A DNA stretch of 10,753 nucleotides from JAAYLC01 sp964636665 (GTDB lineage Bacteria > Bacteroidota > Bacteroidia > Flavobacteriales > Flavobacteriaceae): contig CAZWVT010000058.1 in the NCBI GenBank assembly GCA_964636665.1, positions 1 to 10,753 on the forward strand. Reading direction: 5' to 3'. The position numbers and the translations under genes were made by a program. Under the pieces are notes generated by a model. The model saw nothing but the letters and a program-made list of their open reading frames with translations, ran no database searches and was not told the origin of the DNA. This document shows, piece by piece, positions 1 to 7,173 of this stretch. Each line of letters starts with the position of its first letter. Within the stretch, counting starts at the first letter, position 1.

Positions 1-208
1 GAGGGCGCAAAATTACACGAGATTATTAAATAAACAAGAAAAAATGAAAAGAAAATTTCAACTATTTTTCATCTCCCATCAAATCAGCACGCTACAACTC
101 AAAATAATCAGACAGCTCCGTAGAAGCAAGTCTAATCATTAAAAACAGATTGGCTATCAAAAGAACGGACAGCAAATTTATAACCTTATTATTTACTGAC
201 CAAAAAAA
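1..208. other. Intergenic region at left edge
   Basis: This 208-base stretch follows the DUF4294 gene. Apart from the leftward promoter candidate at 8-37, I see no tRNA, no strong hairpin terminator and no gene of normal size. One short open frame on the minus strand (92 to 208, in the same frame as the gene before it) encodes a hydrophobic stretch but has no good start before it; see findings. Confidence 0.6.
8..37 (-). promoter_or_regulatory. Leftward promoter candidate for a gene beyond the left edge
   Basis: On the minus strand the bases at 15-8 read TAATTTTG, a full match to the Bacteroidota -7 element TAnnTTTG, followed by CGCCCTC. A TTG lies at 37-35, with a 19-base spacer, which is the normal spacing. 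No gene in the window is served by it, so it most likely drives a leftward gene starting outside. The match is seen; the use as a promoter is inferred. Confidence 0.6.
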
Positions 209-895
209 TTATGGTGAGTTATCAATATTTTTTTTACTCCAATATTCTCTAAGATTTATATAGTCAATTGCAATCTTAGGTTCCTGTTTTTCAAGGCTTC
301 CCTCTTGGAAAGCACGGAGCAAAATGTCTTCAATCAAAAAATCTTCGCGACTTTCATAAGGTTTAAATTCTTCTTTTAAAGATATATCGAACATATTAGC
401 GGTTACATTGTACCAAAATGCACGCCATCCGGTGCGCAATTCCTTGACTAAATCGAAAGTAGTTTCTCCGGTTTGTCGATGAATAAGTTTCACTAAAATC
501 TGACCCTCCGACCTGGTAAGGTTCTTTAATTGCTCTGAAAATTCATTCTCTATATAATCCTGTAAGCGTTTTGTGTAAATTCTCCTGTGCCTCTTTTTCT
601 CGATTTGCTCTAATCTTTCATTCATTACCACCAATCTTTCTGCTGCCAATTTAGCATAAGGATAGACTTTATGAGTTCTTCTTTTTAATATCAGATATCT
701 TCTTCGAGCTTCATTGGAGTCAAATTCTAATTTTGACAATAAAAAAACTTCATCCAAGCTAATCATATCTCTTGGAACTGTATCGCCTTCTATAATATAA
801 TAGAATACTTCTGTAGTGTCTTTATCAATTTGAGCACTCAGAATTTGGATGTTTGCAATAAAAAACACTCCTATATATATAATCCACTTATTCAT
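209..895 (-). CDS. Secreted DUF4294-family protein
   Basis: A Bacteroidota-specific protein family of unknown function. The 228-residue product starts with a classical signal peptide (basic MNK, then a hydrophobic core, cleavage near ILSA-Q at about residue 21), so it should be exported to the periplasm; no lipobox cysteine is seen. The family core is well conserved from memory: a VYPYAKLAAERL segment, a basic helical region with KKRHRRIYTKRLQ, then LTRSEGQILVKLIHRQTGET and LRTGWRAFWYN. An earlier ATG at 934 would add 13 residues, but it lies almost next to a -7 element at 937-944, so a transcript from there would begin past it. The ATG at 895 also puts the signal peptide at the true N-terminus. 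It diverges from the M42 peptidase gene. No catalytic motif is recognised; function is unknown. Confidence 0.88.
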   Translation of the reverse strand: MNKWIIYIGVFFIANIQILSAQIDKDTTEVFYYIIEGDTVPRDMISLDEVFLLSKLEFDSNEARRRYLILKRRTHKVYPYAKLAAERLVVMNERLEQIEKKRHRRIYTKRLQDYIENEFSEQLKNLTRSEGQILVKLIHRQTGETTFDLVKELRTGWRAFWYNVTANMFDISLKEEFKPYESREDFLIEDILLRAFQEGSLEKQEPKIAIDYINLREYWSKKNIDNSP

Positions 896-936
896 AAATT
901 TTCCAAGACTTGTATCCTTAAGTACAAAAAGCATCC

Positions 937-963
937 CAAAAATATAAAAATAGATGGGTGCAA
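937..963 (-). promoter_or_regulatory. Promoter candidate for the DUF4294 gene
   Basis: The minus strand reads TATTTTTG at 944-937, a full TAnnTTTG match, with TTG at 963-961 and a 16-base spacer, slightly short. A transcript start near 930 gives a leader of about 35 bases to the ATG at 895 and excludes the ATG at 934. Confidence 0.5.
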
Positions 964-985
964 TGTTCTTTATTCATTAATTTTG
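958..985 (+). promoter_or_regulatory. Promoter candidate for the M42 peptidase and topoisomerase genes
   Basis: TAATTTTG at 978-985 matches the Bacteroidota -7 element completely. The upstream element is weak: only GTG at 958-960, 17 bases away. Transcription would begin near 991, about 20 bases before the ATG at 1013. The -7 match is seen; the assignment is inferred. Confidence 0.45.
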
Positions 986-1012
986 AAAGTTTAATCATTA
1001 AATAATGTTTGA

Positions 1013-2098
1013 ATGGAAACTTCTATATTAAACAAAAAATCCTTAGAATTTTTAGAATCTTATTTAAATAACGCCTCTCCCACCGGTTATGAATGGAAAG
1101 GTCAGAAATTGTGGATGGATTATTTAAAACCTTATGTCGATACTTTTATGACGGACACATACGGCACGGCAGTTGGCGTAATTAATCCTGACGCCAAATA
1201 TCGTGTTGTAATTGAGGGACATGCTGACGAAATTTCGTGGTACGTAAATTACATCACAGAAAACGGTCTTATATATGTTGTACGAAATGGGGGAAGCGAT
1301 CATCAAATTGCTCCATCGAAAGCAGTGAATATCCATACGGCAAACGGAATTGTGCAAGGTGTATTCGGCTGGCCTGCAATTCACACACGTGATAAAGCAA
1401 AAGAAGAATCTCCAAAACCGGAAAATATTTTTATTGATGTCGGCGCACAAAATTCCGAAGAAGTAGAAAAAATGGGAATCCACGTTGGTTGTGTGATTAC
1501 TTATCCAGATCAATTTCATATTTTAAATAATAACAAATTTGTTTGTAGAGCTTTAGATAACAGAATCGGCGGATTTATGATTGCTGAGGTAGCTAGGTTA
1601 TTGAAAGAAAACAATGTTCAGTTACCTTTTGGACTTTACATTACAAATTCTGTTCAAGAAGAAATTGGTCTTCGAGGCGCCGAAATGATAGCTGCCAGAT
1701 TAAAACCCGATGTTGCCATTATCACTGATGTCACTCACGATACGACCACACCAATGATCGACAAAAAGAAAGAAGGTCATATTGAATTGGGCAAAGGTCC
1801 TGTAATTGCTTATGCTCCGGCAGTGCAACAAAAGTTACGCGATTTAATAATTACAACTGCAGATAAAAATAAAATTCCTTTTCAGCGCGCTGCACTTTCC
1901 AGAGCTACGGGAACAGATACGGATGCTTTTGCGTACAGCAATGAAGGCGTGGCAAGTGCGCTTATTTCACTTCCCTTACGATATATGCACACCACCGTAG
2001 AAATGGCAGATAAAGCGGATATCGAAAATGTCATTAAATTGATATACAAAGCACTGGGAGAGATTAAGGAAAATGAAAATTTCAGTTATTTTAATTAA
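1013..2098 (+). CDS. M42 family metallopeptidase (glutamyl aminopeptidase / cellulase M type)
   Basis: A cytoplasmic dinuclear-metal aminopeptidase of the TET/FrvX group, which usually forms large hollow dodecamers that trim peptides released by proteases. The 361 residues match the family's usual length, and no signal peptide is present. The metal and catalytic residues can be placed by motif: His70 and Asp72 in GHADE, bridging Asp182 in RALDNRIGG, Glu216 (catalytic base) and Glu217 in VQEEIGLRGA, Asp239 in ITDVTHD, and His326 in RYMHTTVE. The region between His70 and Asp182 holds the small dimerisation domain. The GTDTDAF segment near residue 300 is also typical. It diverges from the DUF4294 gene and is followed after 30 bases by the topoisomerase gene, probably on one transcript. 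Which peptides it prefers cannot be told from the sequence. Confidence 0.93.
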   Translation: METSILNKKSLEFLESYLNNASPTGYEWKGQKLWMDYLKPYVDTFMTDTYGTAVGVINPDAKYRVVIEGHADEISWYVNYITENGLIYVVRNGGSDHQIAPSKAVNIHTANGIVQGVFGWPAIHTRDKAKEESPKPENIFIDVGAQNSEEVEKMGIHVGCVITYPDQFHILNNNKFVCRALDNRIGGFMIAEVARLLKENNVQLPFGLYITNSVQEEIGLRGAEMIAARLKPDVAIITDVTHDTTTPMIDKKKEGHIELGKGPVIAYAPAVQQKLRDLIITTADKNKIPFQRAALSRATGTDTDAFAYSNEGVASALISLPLRYMHTTVEMADKADIENVIKLIYKALGEIKENENFSYFN

Positions 2099-2128
2099 AC
2101 AATTTTAAGGCTGCTTTCTTAATCTCTT

Positions 2129-3202
2129 ATGAAACTCTCTCCTAAACAAGTTGAAAAAATCATTGATGACAATGAAAAAGCTGCTGCTGTTGCTGCACTT
2201 GTTTATTACGATGAAGAACAATTAACAGTCGAACGTAAACGACGAGGAAGAGGGTTTTCCTATTACAAAAACAATAAAAAGGTAATGGATAAATCCTCTT
2301 TGTCTCGTTTTAAAAACCTCGTCATTCCACCGGCATGGAAAAATGTTAGAATTTCTGATAATCCGAATAGTCATCTTCAAGCTATTGGAACCGACAGTAG
2401 AGAAAGAAAACAATATCTATATCATCCGAAATGGAATCAAATTAAAAATAGCACCAAATTTTTCCGAATGAGCGCTTTCGGAGAAGCACTTCCGGGTATC
2501 CGTCAACAAGTAGCCCAAGATTTACGTCGAAAAAAAATGGGCAAAAACAAATGCATTGCCCTTGTCATTCGTCTGATGGAAGAAACACATATCCGTATCG
2601 GAAACAATCAATATGCAAGAGAAAATAAAACTTACGGACTTTCGACCATGCGCAAACGCCATTTAACAGAAGAAGATGGAAAGCTTTATTTTGAATTTAC
2701 GGGCAAAAAAGGGAAACAACACAAAGTTCCGCTCGAAGACAAAAAATTGCGTAAACTCGTGATGCAATGCGAAGAAATTCAGGGGTGGGAATTATTCAAA
2801 TACACTGATGATTCCGGTCATCATCCAATAGATTCGGGAATGGTTAATGAATATTTGCAAGAAATAACAAACGATTCCTTTACAGCCAAAGATTTTAGAA
2901 CTTGGGCAGCAAGTAAAATATTTTTAGAAACCATTCAAGAAGCCAATAAACCGGAAAATGAAACAGAACAGAAAAAAATTATCCAAACATCTTGCAATTA
3001 TGCAGCTGCTGCATTGGGCAATACAGGAAGTGTGTGCCGAAAATATTACATTCACCCGGCGGTAATTGAAGCTTATGAAAAAAATGCGTTGACTTCCAAA
3101 AGAGCTATTTCAAAATCAAAATTTTCCAATAAGTTAGAAGATTCAGAAAAATTGCTTTTAACTCTTATTGAGAATTATACTTTTAAAATTGATGAAAAAT
3201 AG
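2129..3202 (+). CDS. DNA topoisomerase IB (poxvirus-type)
   Basis: Relaxes supercoiled DNA of either sign by a transient 3'-phosphotyrosine nick, without ATP or magnesium. The 357-residue protein has the two-domain layout of bacterial TopIB: an N-terminal DNA-clamp domain (about 20-110, with the IPPAWKNV and GTDSRERKQYLYH motifs) and a C-terminal catalytic domain. By comparison with vaccinia and Deinococcus enzymes, the active site is Arg156 (HIRIGN), Lys193 (TGKKGK), Arg257 (KDFRTW) and nucleophile Tyr307 (KYYIHP). Asn298 in ALGNT sits where vaccinia has His265; Asn here is usual for bacterial members. About 38 residues after the active site form a lysine-rich tail. It lies 30 bases after the M42 peptidase gene and converges on purC, with only 22 bases between the stop codons and no clear terminator there. 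Confidence 0.93.
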   Translation: MKLSPKQVEKIIDDNEKAAAVAALVYYDEEQLTVERKRRGRGFSYYKNNKKVMDKSSLSRFKNLVIPPAWKNVRISDNPNSHLQAIGTDSRERKQYLYHPKWNQIKNSTKFFRMSAFGEALPGIRQQVAQDLRRKKMGKNKCIALVIRLMEETHIRIGNNQYARENKTYGLSTMRKRHLTEEDGKLYFEFTGKKGKQHKVPLEDKKLRKLVMQCEEIQGWELFKYTDDSGHHPIDSGMVNEYLQEITNDSFTAKDFRTWAASKIFLETIQEANKPENETEQKKIIQTSCNYAAAALGNTGSVCRKYYIHPAVIEAYEKNALTSKRAISKSKFSNKLEDSEKLLLTLIENYTFKIDEK

Positions 3203-3224
3203 TTCTAAAATATAATCAGTAAAT

Positions 3225-4184
3225 TTAATCTCTGTATTTTTCCATAAAATCAGTTACATTTTTCTCTATTCTGCTCAAAATATCGGAGGTTTCTTCTTTT
3301 ATAAATTTTTCTCCGGTAATATGTTCGTACAATTCGACATAACGTTCTGAAACAGATTCTACAAAAACTGAAGTCATTTCAGGTATTTTTTGATTTTTTT
3401 TGCCTTGGAAATTATTGTCTATCAGCCATTCCCTTAGAAATTCTTTCGATAATTGTCGTTGGGTTTCATTTGCTTTTTGTCTTTCTTCATAGCCATCCGC
3501 ATAAAAATAACGGGATGAATCGGGCGTATGGATTTCATCTATCAAAACAATTTTGCCGTCTTTGGTTTTTCCGAATTCATATTTGGTATCTACTAAAATC
3601 AATCCTCTTTTTGCAGCGATTTCACTTCCCCTTTGAAATAATTTCCGCGTATAATCTTCCAAAACAACATAATCCTCCTCTGATACAATTTTTCTTTTAA
3701 GGATATCTTCTCGCGAAATATCTTCATCGTGTTCTCCCATCTCTGCTTTGGTTGCAGGCGTTATGATAGGTTTGGGAAATTTGTCGTTTTCTTTCATGCC
3801 CTCAGGCATCGGAACGCCGCAAATCATTCGCTTACCGGATTTATATTCTCTCGCTGCATGACCGCTTAAATAACCTCTAATGACCATTTCAATTTTAAAA
3901 GGTTCACAAGCATGACCAACAGCAACATTCGGATCAGGAGTTGCAATCATCCAATTGGGAACGATGTCTTCCGTAGCTTTCATCATTTTGGTGGCAATCT
4001 GATTGAGGATTTGACCTTTGTAAGGAATTCCTTTAGGCATAATGACATCAAAAGCGCTGATTCTATCGGATACAATCATGACCAAAATATCATTTTCTAA
4101 GGTATAAACATCACGTACTTTTCCGTGATAAACTTTTTTCTGACCGGGAAAATTAAAATTGGATTCTATTAAGGTATTCGTCAT
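3225..4184 (-). CDS. purC: Phosphoribosylaminoimidazole-succinocarboxamide synthase (SAICAR synthase)
   Basis: Joins aspartate to CAIR using ATP, giving SAICAR, a late step of de novo purine (IMP) synthesis in the cytoplasm. At 319 residues it is the long form, about 300 residues as in yeast, rather than the roughly 237-residue Escherichia coli form. Motifs in order: the ATP-binding loop KVYHGKVRDVY (17-27), SDRISAFDVIMP (39-50), the conserved VIRGYLSGHAAREY (101-114), LILVDTKYEFG (195-205) and LIDEIHTPDSSRY (214-226), the last holding substrate-binding residues. It follows phoH on the same strand after 12 bases and is probably co-transcribed with it. No other purine genes are in the window, and no purine riboswitch is seen upstream. 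All expected motifs are intact. Confidence 0.96.
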   Translation of the reverse strand: MTNTLIESNFNFPGQKKVYHGKVRDVYTLENDILVMIVSDRISAFDVIMPKGIPYKGQILNQIATKMMKATEDIVPNWMIATPDPNVAVGHACEPFKIEMVIRGYLSGHAAREYKSGKRMICGVPMPEGMKENDKFPKPIITPATKAEMGEHDEDISREDILKRKIVSEEDYVVLEDYTRKLFQRGSEIAAKRGLILVDTKYEFGKTKDGKIVLIDEIHTPDSSRYFYADGYEERQKANETQRQLSKEFLREWLIDNNFQGKKNQKIPEMTSVFVESVSERYVELYEHITGEKFIKEETSDILSRIEKNVTDFMEKYRD

Positions 4185-4196
4185 TGCAATAATTTT

Positions 4197-5150
4197 CTAT
4201 TCGATATTCTCAATTGTTTTATAAGCAGTAATAATATCTCTTACCAATCTGTGGCGAATGACATCTTTATCATCCAACTGCACCACTCCTATTCCTTTCA
4301 CATCTTTTAAAACCAAAATGGCTTCTTTAAGTCCGGAAACAACACGTCGCGGCAAATCTATTTGTCCCGGATCGCCCGTTATCATAAATTTTGCATTTTT
4401 CCCCATTCGTGTGAGAAACATTTTCATTTGTGCGTGGGTAGTATTTTGAGCTTCATCCAAAATCACAAAAGCATTGTCTAAAGTACGTCCTCGCATAAAA
4501 GCAAGCGGAGCAATCTGTATAGTTCCTGATTCAAGATAGGAAGCCAAACGTTCGGCAGGTATCATATCTCGTAGCGCATCATAAAGCGGTTGCATATAAG
4601 GATCTAATTTCTCTTTTAAATCACCTGGCAGAAATCCCAAATTTTCTCCGGATTCTACTGCCGGACGTGTTAAAATAATCCGACGAACTTCTTTTTGTTT
4701 TAATGCCCGCACTGCAAGCGCAACTCCGGTATAAGTTTTCCCGGTTCCTGCAGGTCCTACGGCAAAAATTAAATCATTCTTTTCCATCAATGAAACCAAT
4801 TTTCGCTGATTTGCCGTTTGGGCTTTAATCGGTTTTCCACTGACTCCATGAACTATAATTCCGCCACTGTTTATTGAGGTTTCATAATCTTCTCGTTTGT
4901 CGCTTATCAAAACGCGTTCTATCAGATTTTCATCGAGCTTGTTATATTTTGTGTATTGTTCCAATAACATTTCAATGCGTTTGTCAAATTCTTCCAAAAC
5001 CGCTTCATCTCCATAAGCCTTTATTTTATTGCCTCGTGCGACAATTTTTAGTTTTGGAAAATATTTTTTTAAAATTTCTATATGGTTGTTTTCCAACCCG
5101 AAAAACTCTCTCGGATTTATTTCGTTTAGTTCAATAATTAACTCGTTCAA
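4197..5150 (-). CDS. phoH: PhoH-family P-loop ATPase
   Basis: A cytoplasmic nucleotide-binding protein of the PhoH/YbeZ group, linked in other bacteria to RNA metabolism and, with YbeY, to ribosome maturation. The 317 residues match the usual length. An N-terminal part (about 20-65) resembles a KH-like RNA-binding fold, seen in KLKIVARGNKIKAYG. The ATPase core has Walker A GPAGTGKT at 132-139, Walker B FVILDEAQN at 228-236 and the sensor-like MITGDPGQ at 256-263. The start is unusual: the frame has a stop 8 codons upstream of the TTG at 5150 and no ATG between; the first in-frame ATG is residue 61, inside conserved sequence. TTG at 5150 gives the family-typical start MNELIIEL, so I chose it. 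purC follows after 12 bases. Regulation by phosphate is not shown by anything seen here. Confidence 0.94.
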   Translation of the reverse strand: MNELIIELNEINPREFFGLENNHIEILKKYFPKLKIVARGNKIKAYGDEAVLEEFDKRIEMLLEQYTKYNKLDENLIERVLISDKREDYETSINSGGIIVHGVSGKPIKAQTANQRKLVSLMEKNDLIFAVGPAGTGKTYTGVALAVRALKQKEVRRIILTRPAVESGENLGFLPGDLKEKLDPYMQPLYDALRDMIPAERLASYLESGTIQIAPLAFMRGRTLDNAFVILDEAQNTTHAQMKMFLTRMGKNAKFMITGDPGQIDLPRRVVSGLKEAILVLKDVKGIGVVQLDDKDVIRHRLVRDIITAYKTIENIE

Positions 5151-5223
5151 ATTCAGGTTATCTTTTATAATTTATTTAAAAAATATATTTTACTGATAAA
5201 AATAATTCATATTTCATTCTATT

Positions 5224-5252
5224 CAAATAAAATAGTTTTGACACTAACAAAA
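5224..5252 (-). promoter_or_regulatory. phoH: Weak promoter candidate for phoH-purC
   Basis: The minus strand reads TTTATTTG at 5231-5224, seven of eight bases of TAnnTTTG, with TTTTG at 5252-5248 and a 16-base spacer. It would give a leader of about 70 AT-rich bases before the TTG start. The mismatch and short spacer make this tentative. Confidence 0.3.
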
Positions 5253-5266
5253 GTAATTTATTTTTG
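5237..5266 (+). promoter_or_regulatory. Promoter for the SAM-hydrolase to gldG run
   Basis: TTTG at 5237-5240, an 18-base spacer, then TATTTTTG at 5259-5266: a full match to both Bacteroidota promoter elements at ordinary spacing. Transcription would begin about 30 bases before the ATG at 5303. No comparable site is seen ahead of the three genes that follow, so it probably serves all four. Confidence 0.7.
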
Positions 5267-5302
5267 CGTACTTTATCTTTTAATCATCAATAATTACAAT
5301 CT

Positions 5303-6154
5303 ATGGCAATTATCACACTCACAACAGATTTTGGTTTAAAAGACCATTTTGTGGGCGCTGTTAAAGGTGCCATTCTTTCAGAAATAGGTTCAGTACCGAT
5401 TATTGACATCTCTCATCAGATAGCTCCTTTTCATATTCACGAGGCCGCTTATATTATTCAAAGTTCTTATAAAAGTTTTCCCAATGGCACCATTCATATT
5501 ATCGGTGTAGATTCAGAATTAAGTCCGGTAAATCGCCACATTGCCATTTATCTTGACAATCATTATTTTATTTGTGCTGATAATGGAATTTTATCACTTC
5601 TCGCCAATGAAATAAAACCTGAAAAGATTGTAGAAATTAACATTCACGGCAGATTTACAAGTAATTTTCCGGTTTTGGATGTTTTTGTAAAAGTTGCCGC
5701 CCACATTGCTCGTGGAGGAACGTTAGAAGTAGTAGGTAGAACAATCACAGACCTTAAAGAACTGACCGAATTAAATCCGGTGGTTGTGAATAACAATTCT
5801 CAGATTATAGGAAATGTAATCTACATTGACAATTACGGAAATGTCATTACGAATATCACCAAAAAGTTTTTTGATAAAGTTGCGCACGGTCGGGCTTTTA
5901 CGATTGTGGCAAGAACCACCAAAATTGATAAAATATTTAACAAGTACAGCGAAGTGATTGATTTTGAAACACCCACAAAACATCCAGGTAATCAAGGCGG
6001 AAAAAAATTGGCTATCTGGAATACAGCAGGCTATTTAGAGCTTGCTGTTTACAAAAGTAATCCGCTATCTATTGGAGGTGCTTCCACTCTATTGGGACTG
6101 GAATTCAGAGATAGTATTTCCGTTGAATTTAAATCAGAAGATATTAAACCATAA
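5303..6154 (+). CDS. SAM hydroxide adenosyltransferase family protein (DUF62)
   Basis: Members cleave S-adenosylmethionine with water (adenosine plus methionine) or with halide (fluorinase, chlorinase). The 283 residues match the family. The N-terminal domain carries the hallmark TLTTDFGLKDHFVGAVKG (residues 5-22), with conserved Asp9 and Asp14; VDIS/DISH follows at 35, ADNGILSLL at 92-100 and the smaller C-terminal domain from about 165, with IDNYGNVITNI at 175-185. Two usual motifs differ: the common VDPGVG is VDSELS at 69-74 (Asp70 kept, with Arg78 following), and the common FHGRD is FPVLD at 122-126, although AAH at 132-134 is kept. This may be normal for the Bacteroidota branch. It is the first gene of the gldF/gldG run; the next gene starts 3 bases after its stop. 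Hydrolase is more likely than halogenase; the actual reaction is not proven. Confidence 0.88.
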   Translation: MAIITLTTDFGLKDHFVGAVKGAILSEIGSVPIIDISHQIAPFHIHEAAYIIQSSYKSFPNGTIHIIGVDSELSPVNRHIAIYLDNHYFICADNGILSLLANEIKPEKIVEINIHGRFTSNFPVLDVFVKVAAHIARGGTLEVVGRTITDLKELTELNPVVVNNNSQIIGNVIYIDNYGNVITNITKKFFDKVAHGRAFTIVARTTKIDKIFNKYSEVIDFETPTKHPGNQGGKKLAIWNTAGYLELAVYKSNPLSIGGASTLLGLEFRDSISVEFKSEDIKP

Positions 6155-6157
6155 AAA

Positions 6158-6454
6158 ATGTTTACACGTATTGTAAAAATGGAATTTCAAGAAAATGAAA
6201 TTGACGCTTTTCTTGAAAATTTCGAGAAAATAAAACATAAAATTAGAGCATATCCGGGATGCTTATTTTTAGAATTGTATCAGGACAAAAATAACAAAAC
6301 AGTGTTTTTTACATATAGCAGATGGAATTCTGAAGCAGATTTAGAAAATTACAGGCATAGTGATTTATTTAAATCGGTTTGGAGTTTCACAAAACCAAAA
6401 TTTCAAAATAAAGCGCAAGCATGGAGCGTTAATACATTACATTCGCTTCCATAA
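6158..6454 (+). CDS. ABM-family (antibiotic biosynthesis monooxygenase-like) small protein
   Basis: A 98-residue protein of the dimeric alpha-beta barrel ABM fold. Members include cofactor-free quinol monooxygenases and haem-degrading enzymes, but many have no known activity. The typical pattern is visible: a first strand FTRIVKMEF, a helix IDAFLENFEKIKHKIR, then the signature turn PGCLFLELYQD, a strand VFFTYSRWNSEADLENYRHS and a final helix with an FKSVW motif. No signal peptide or membrane segment is present, so it is cytoplasmic. It starts 3 bases after the DUF62 gene and ends 11 bases before gldF, so translation of the run is probably tightly linked. A ligand or substrate cannot be named from the sequence; the name reflects the fold, not a shown role in antibiotic synthesis. 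Confidence 0.82.
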   Translation: MFTRIVKMEFQENEIDAFLENFEKIKHKIRAYPGCLFLELYQDKNNKTVFFTYSRWNSEADLENYRHSDLFKSVWSFTKPKFQNKAQAWSVNTLHSLP

Positions 6455-6465
6455 CTTTTTTGTCT

Positions 6466-7173
6466 ATGTTGCCAATTATCAGTAGAGAAATTCATTCTTT
6501 TTTTTCCGGCATTATCGGTTATCTGGTAGTCACAATCTTTGTGGTTACCAACGGATTGTTTTTATGGATTTTTCAAGGAGATTATAATATTTTTGATAGC
6601 GGATTTGCAGATATTTCTCCTTTTTTTGAACTCGCCCCCTGGGTTTTGTTGTTTCTCGTTCCCGCCGTTTGTATGAAAGCTTTTAGCGATGAAAAGAAAA
6701 CCGGAACGCTGGAATTGTTGTTTACAAAACCATTAACCGTGAATCAAATTGTACTGGGAAAATATTTAGCAGCCGTTTTGTTGGTTGTTATCGCTCTTAT
6801 TCCATCTATTTTATATGTTTATACCATTTCGGAATTGGGAAATCCTCCAGGAAATTGGGATTTGGGCAGTACTTTAGGCTCCTATTTCGGACTCTTATTT
6901 TTAATCTTCGGATATGCTGCCATTGGAATATTTTCTTCTACCCTTACGCAAAGTCAGATTGCGGCATTTATAATTTCAATTTTTCTGTGTCTGTTTTTTT
7001 ATTACGGTTTTGAAGGATTATCAACAGCTTCATTGGACTTGTCCGGATTTGGTTTTAAAACACATTATGAAAGTATCTCCAGAGGTGTAATAGATACAAG
7101 AAATTTGGTTTATTTTCTGTCTATTACAGGCTTTTTTATTGGTTTAACAGCTTTAAGTTTAAAAAAACAATGA
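6466..7173 (+). CDS. gldF: Gliding motility ABC transporter permease GldF
   Basis: An inner-membrane permease that, with GldG and the ATPase GldA, forms an ABC transporter needed for gliding in Flavobacterium johnsoniae; what it moves is not settled. From the ATG at 6466 the protein has 235 residues, near the usual length of about 240, and about six membrane segments: roughly 17-36, 54-73, 95-115, 137-155, 162-184 and 214-231. The SDEKKTGTLELLFTKPLT segment (about 73-90) is the typical cytoplasmic coupling region of ABC-2 permeases of this group. An in-frame TTG at 6460 is possible but the ATG gives the family-typical MLPIISREI start. The stop overlaps the gldG start by ATGA. GldA is not in the window. 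Confidence 0.93.
   Translation: MLPIISREIHSFFSGIIGYLVVTIFVVTNGLFLWIFQGDYNIFDSGFADISPFFELAPWVLLFLVPAVCMKAFSDEKKTGTLELLFTKPLTVNQIVLGKYLAAVLLVVIALIPSILYVYTISELGNPPGNWDLGSTLGSYFGLLFLIFGYAAIGIFSSTLTQSQIAAFIISIFLCLFFYYGFEGLSTASLDLSGFGFKTHYESISRGVIDTRNLVYFLSITGFFIGLTALSLKKQ

Noticed and set aside
1124..1519. 131-codon minus-strand open frame inside the M42 peptidase gene
   Set aside because: Cysteine- and asparagine-rich low-information product, fully covered by a gene with all its catalytic residues.
5182..5214. Short peptide frame (about 13 codons, minus strand) in the phoH leader
   Set aside because: AT-rich leader sequence makes such frames likely by chance, and no attenuator hairpin accompanies it.
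5151..5302. Purine or SAM riboswitch in the intergenic gap near purC and the DUF62 gene
   Set aside because: The gap is very AT-rich, with no paired stems or conserved core of the known riboswitch classes that I can see.
6460..6465. TTG at 6460 as the gldF start
   Set aside because: The ATG two codons later gives the family-typical N-terminus; nothing favours the TTG.
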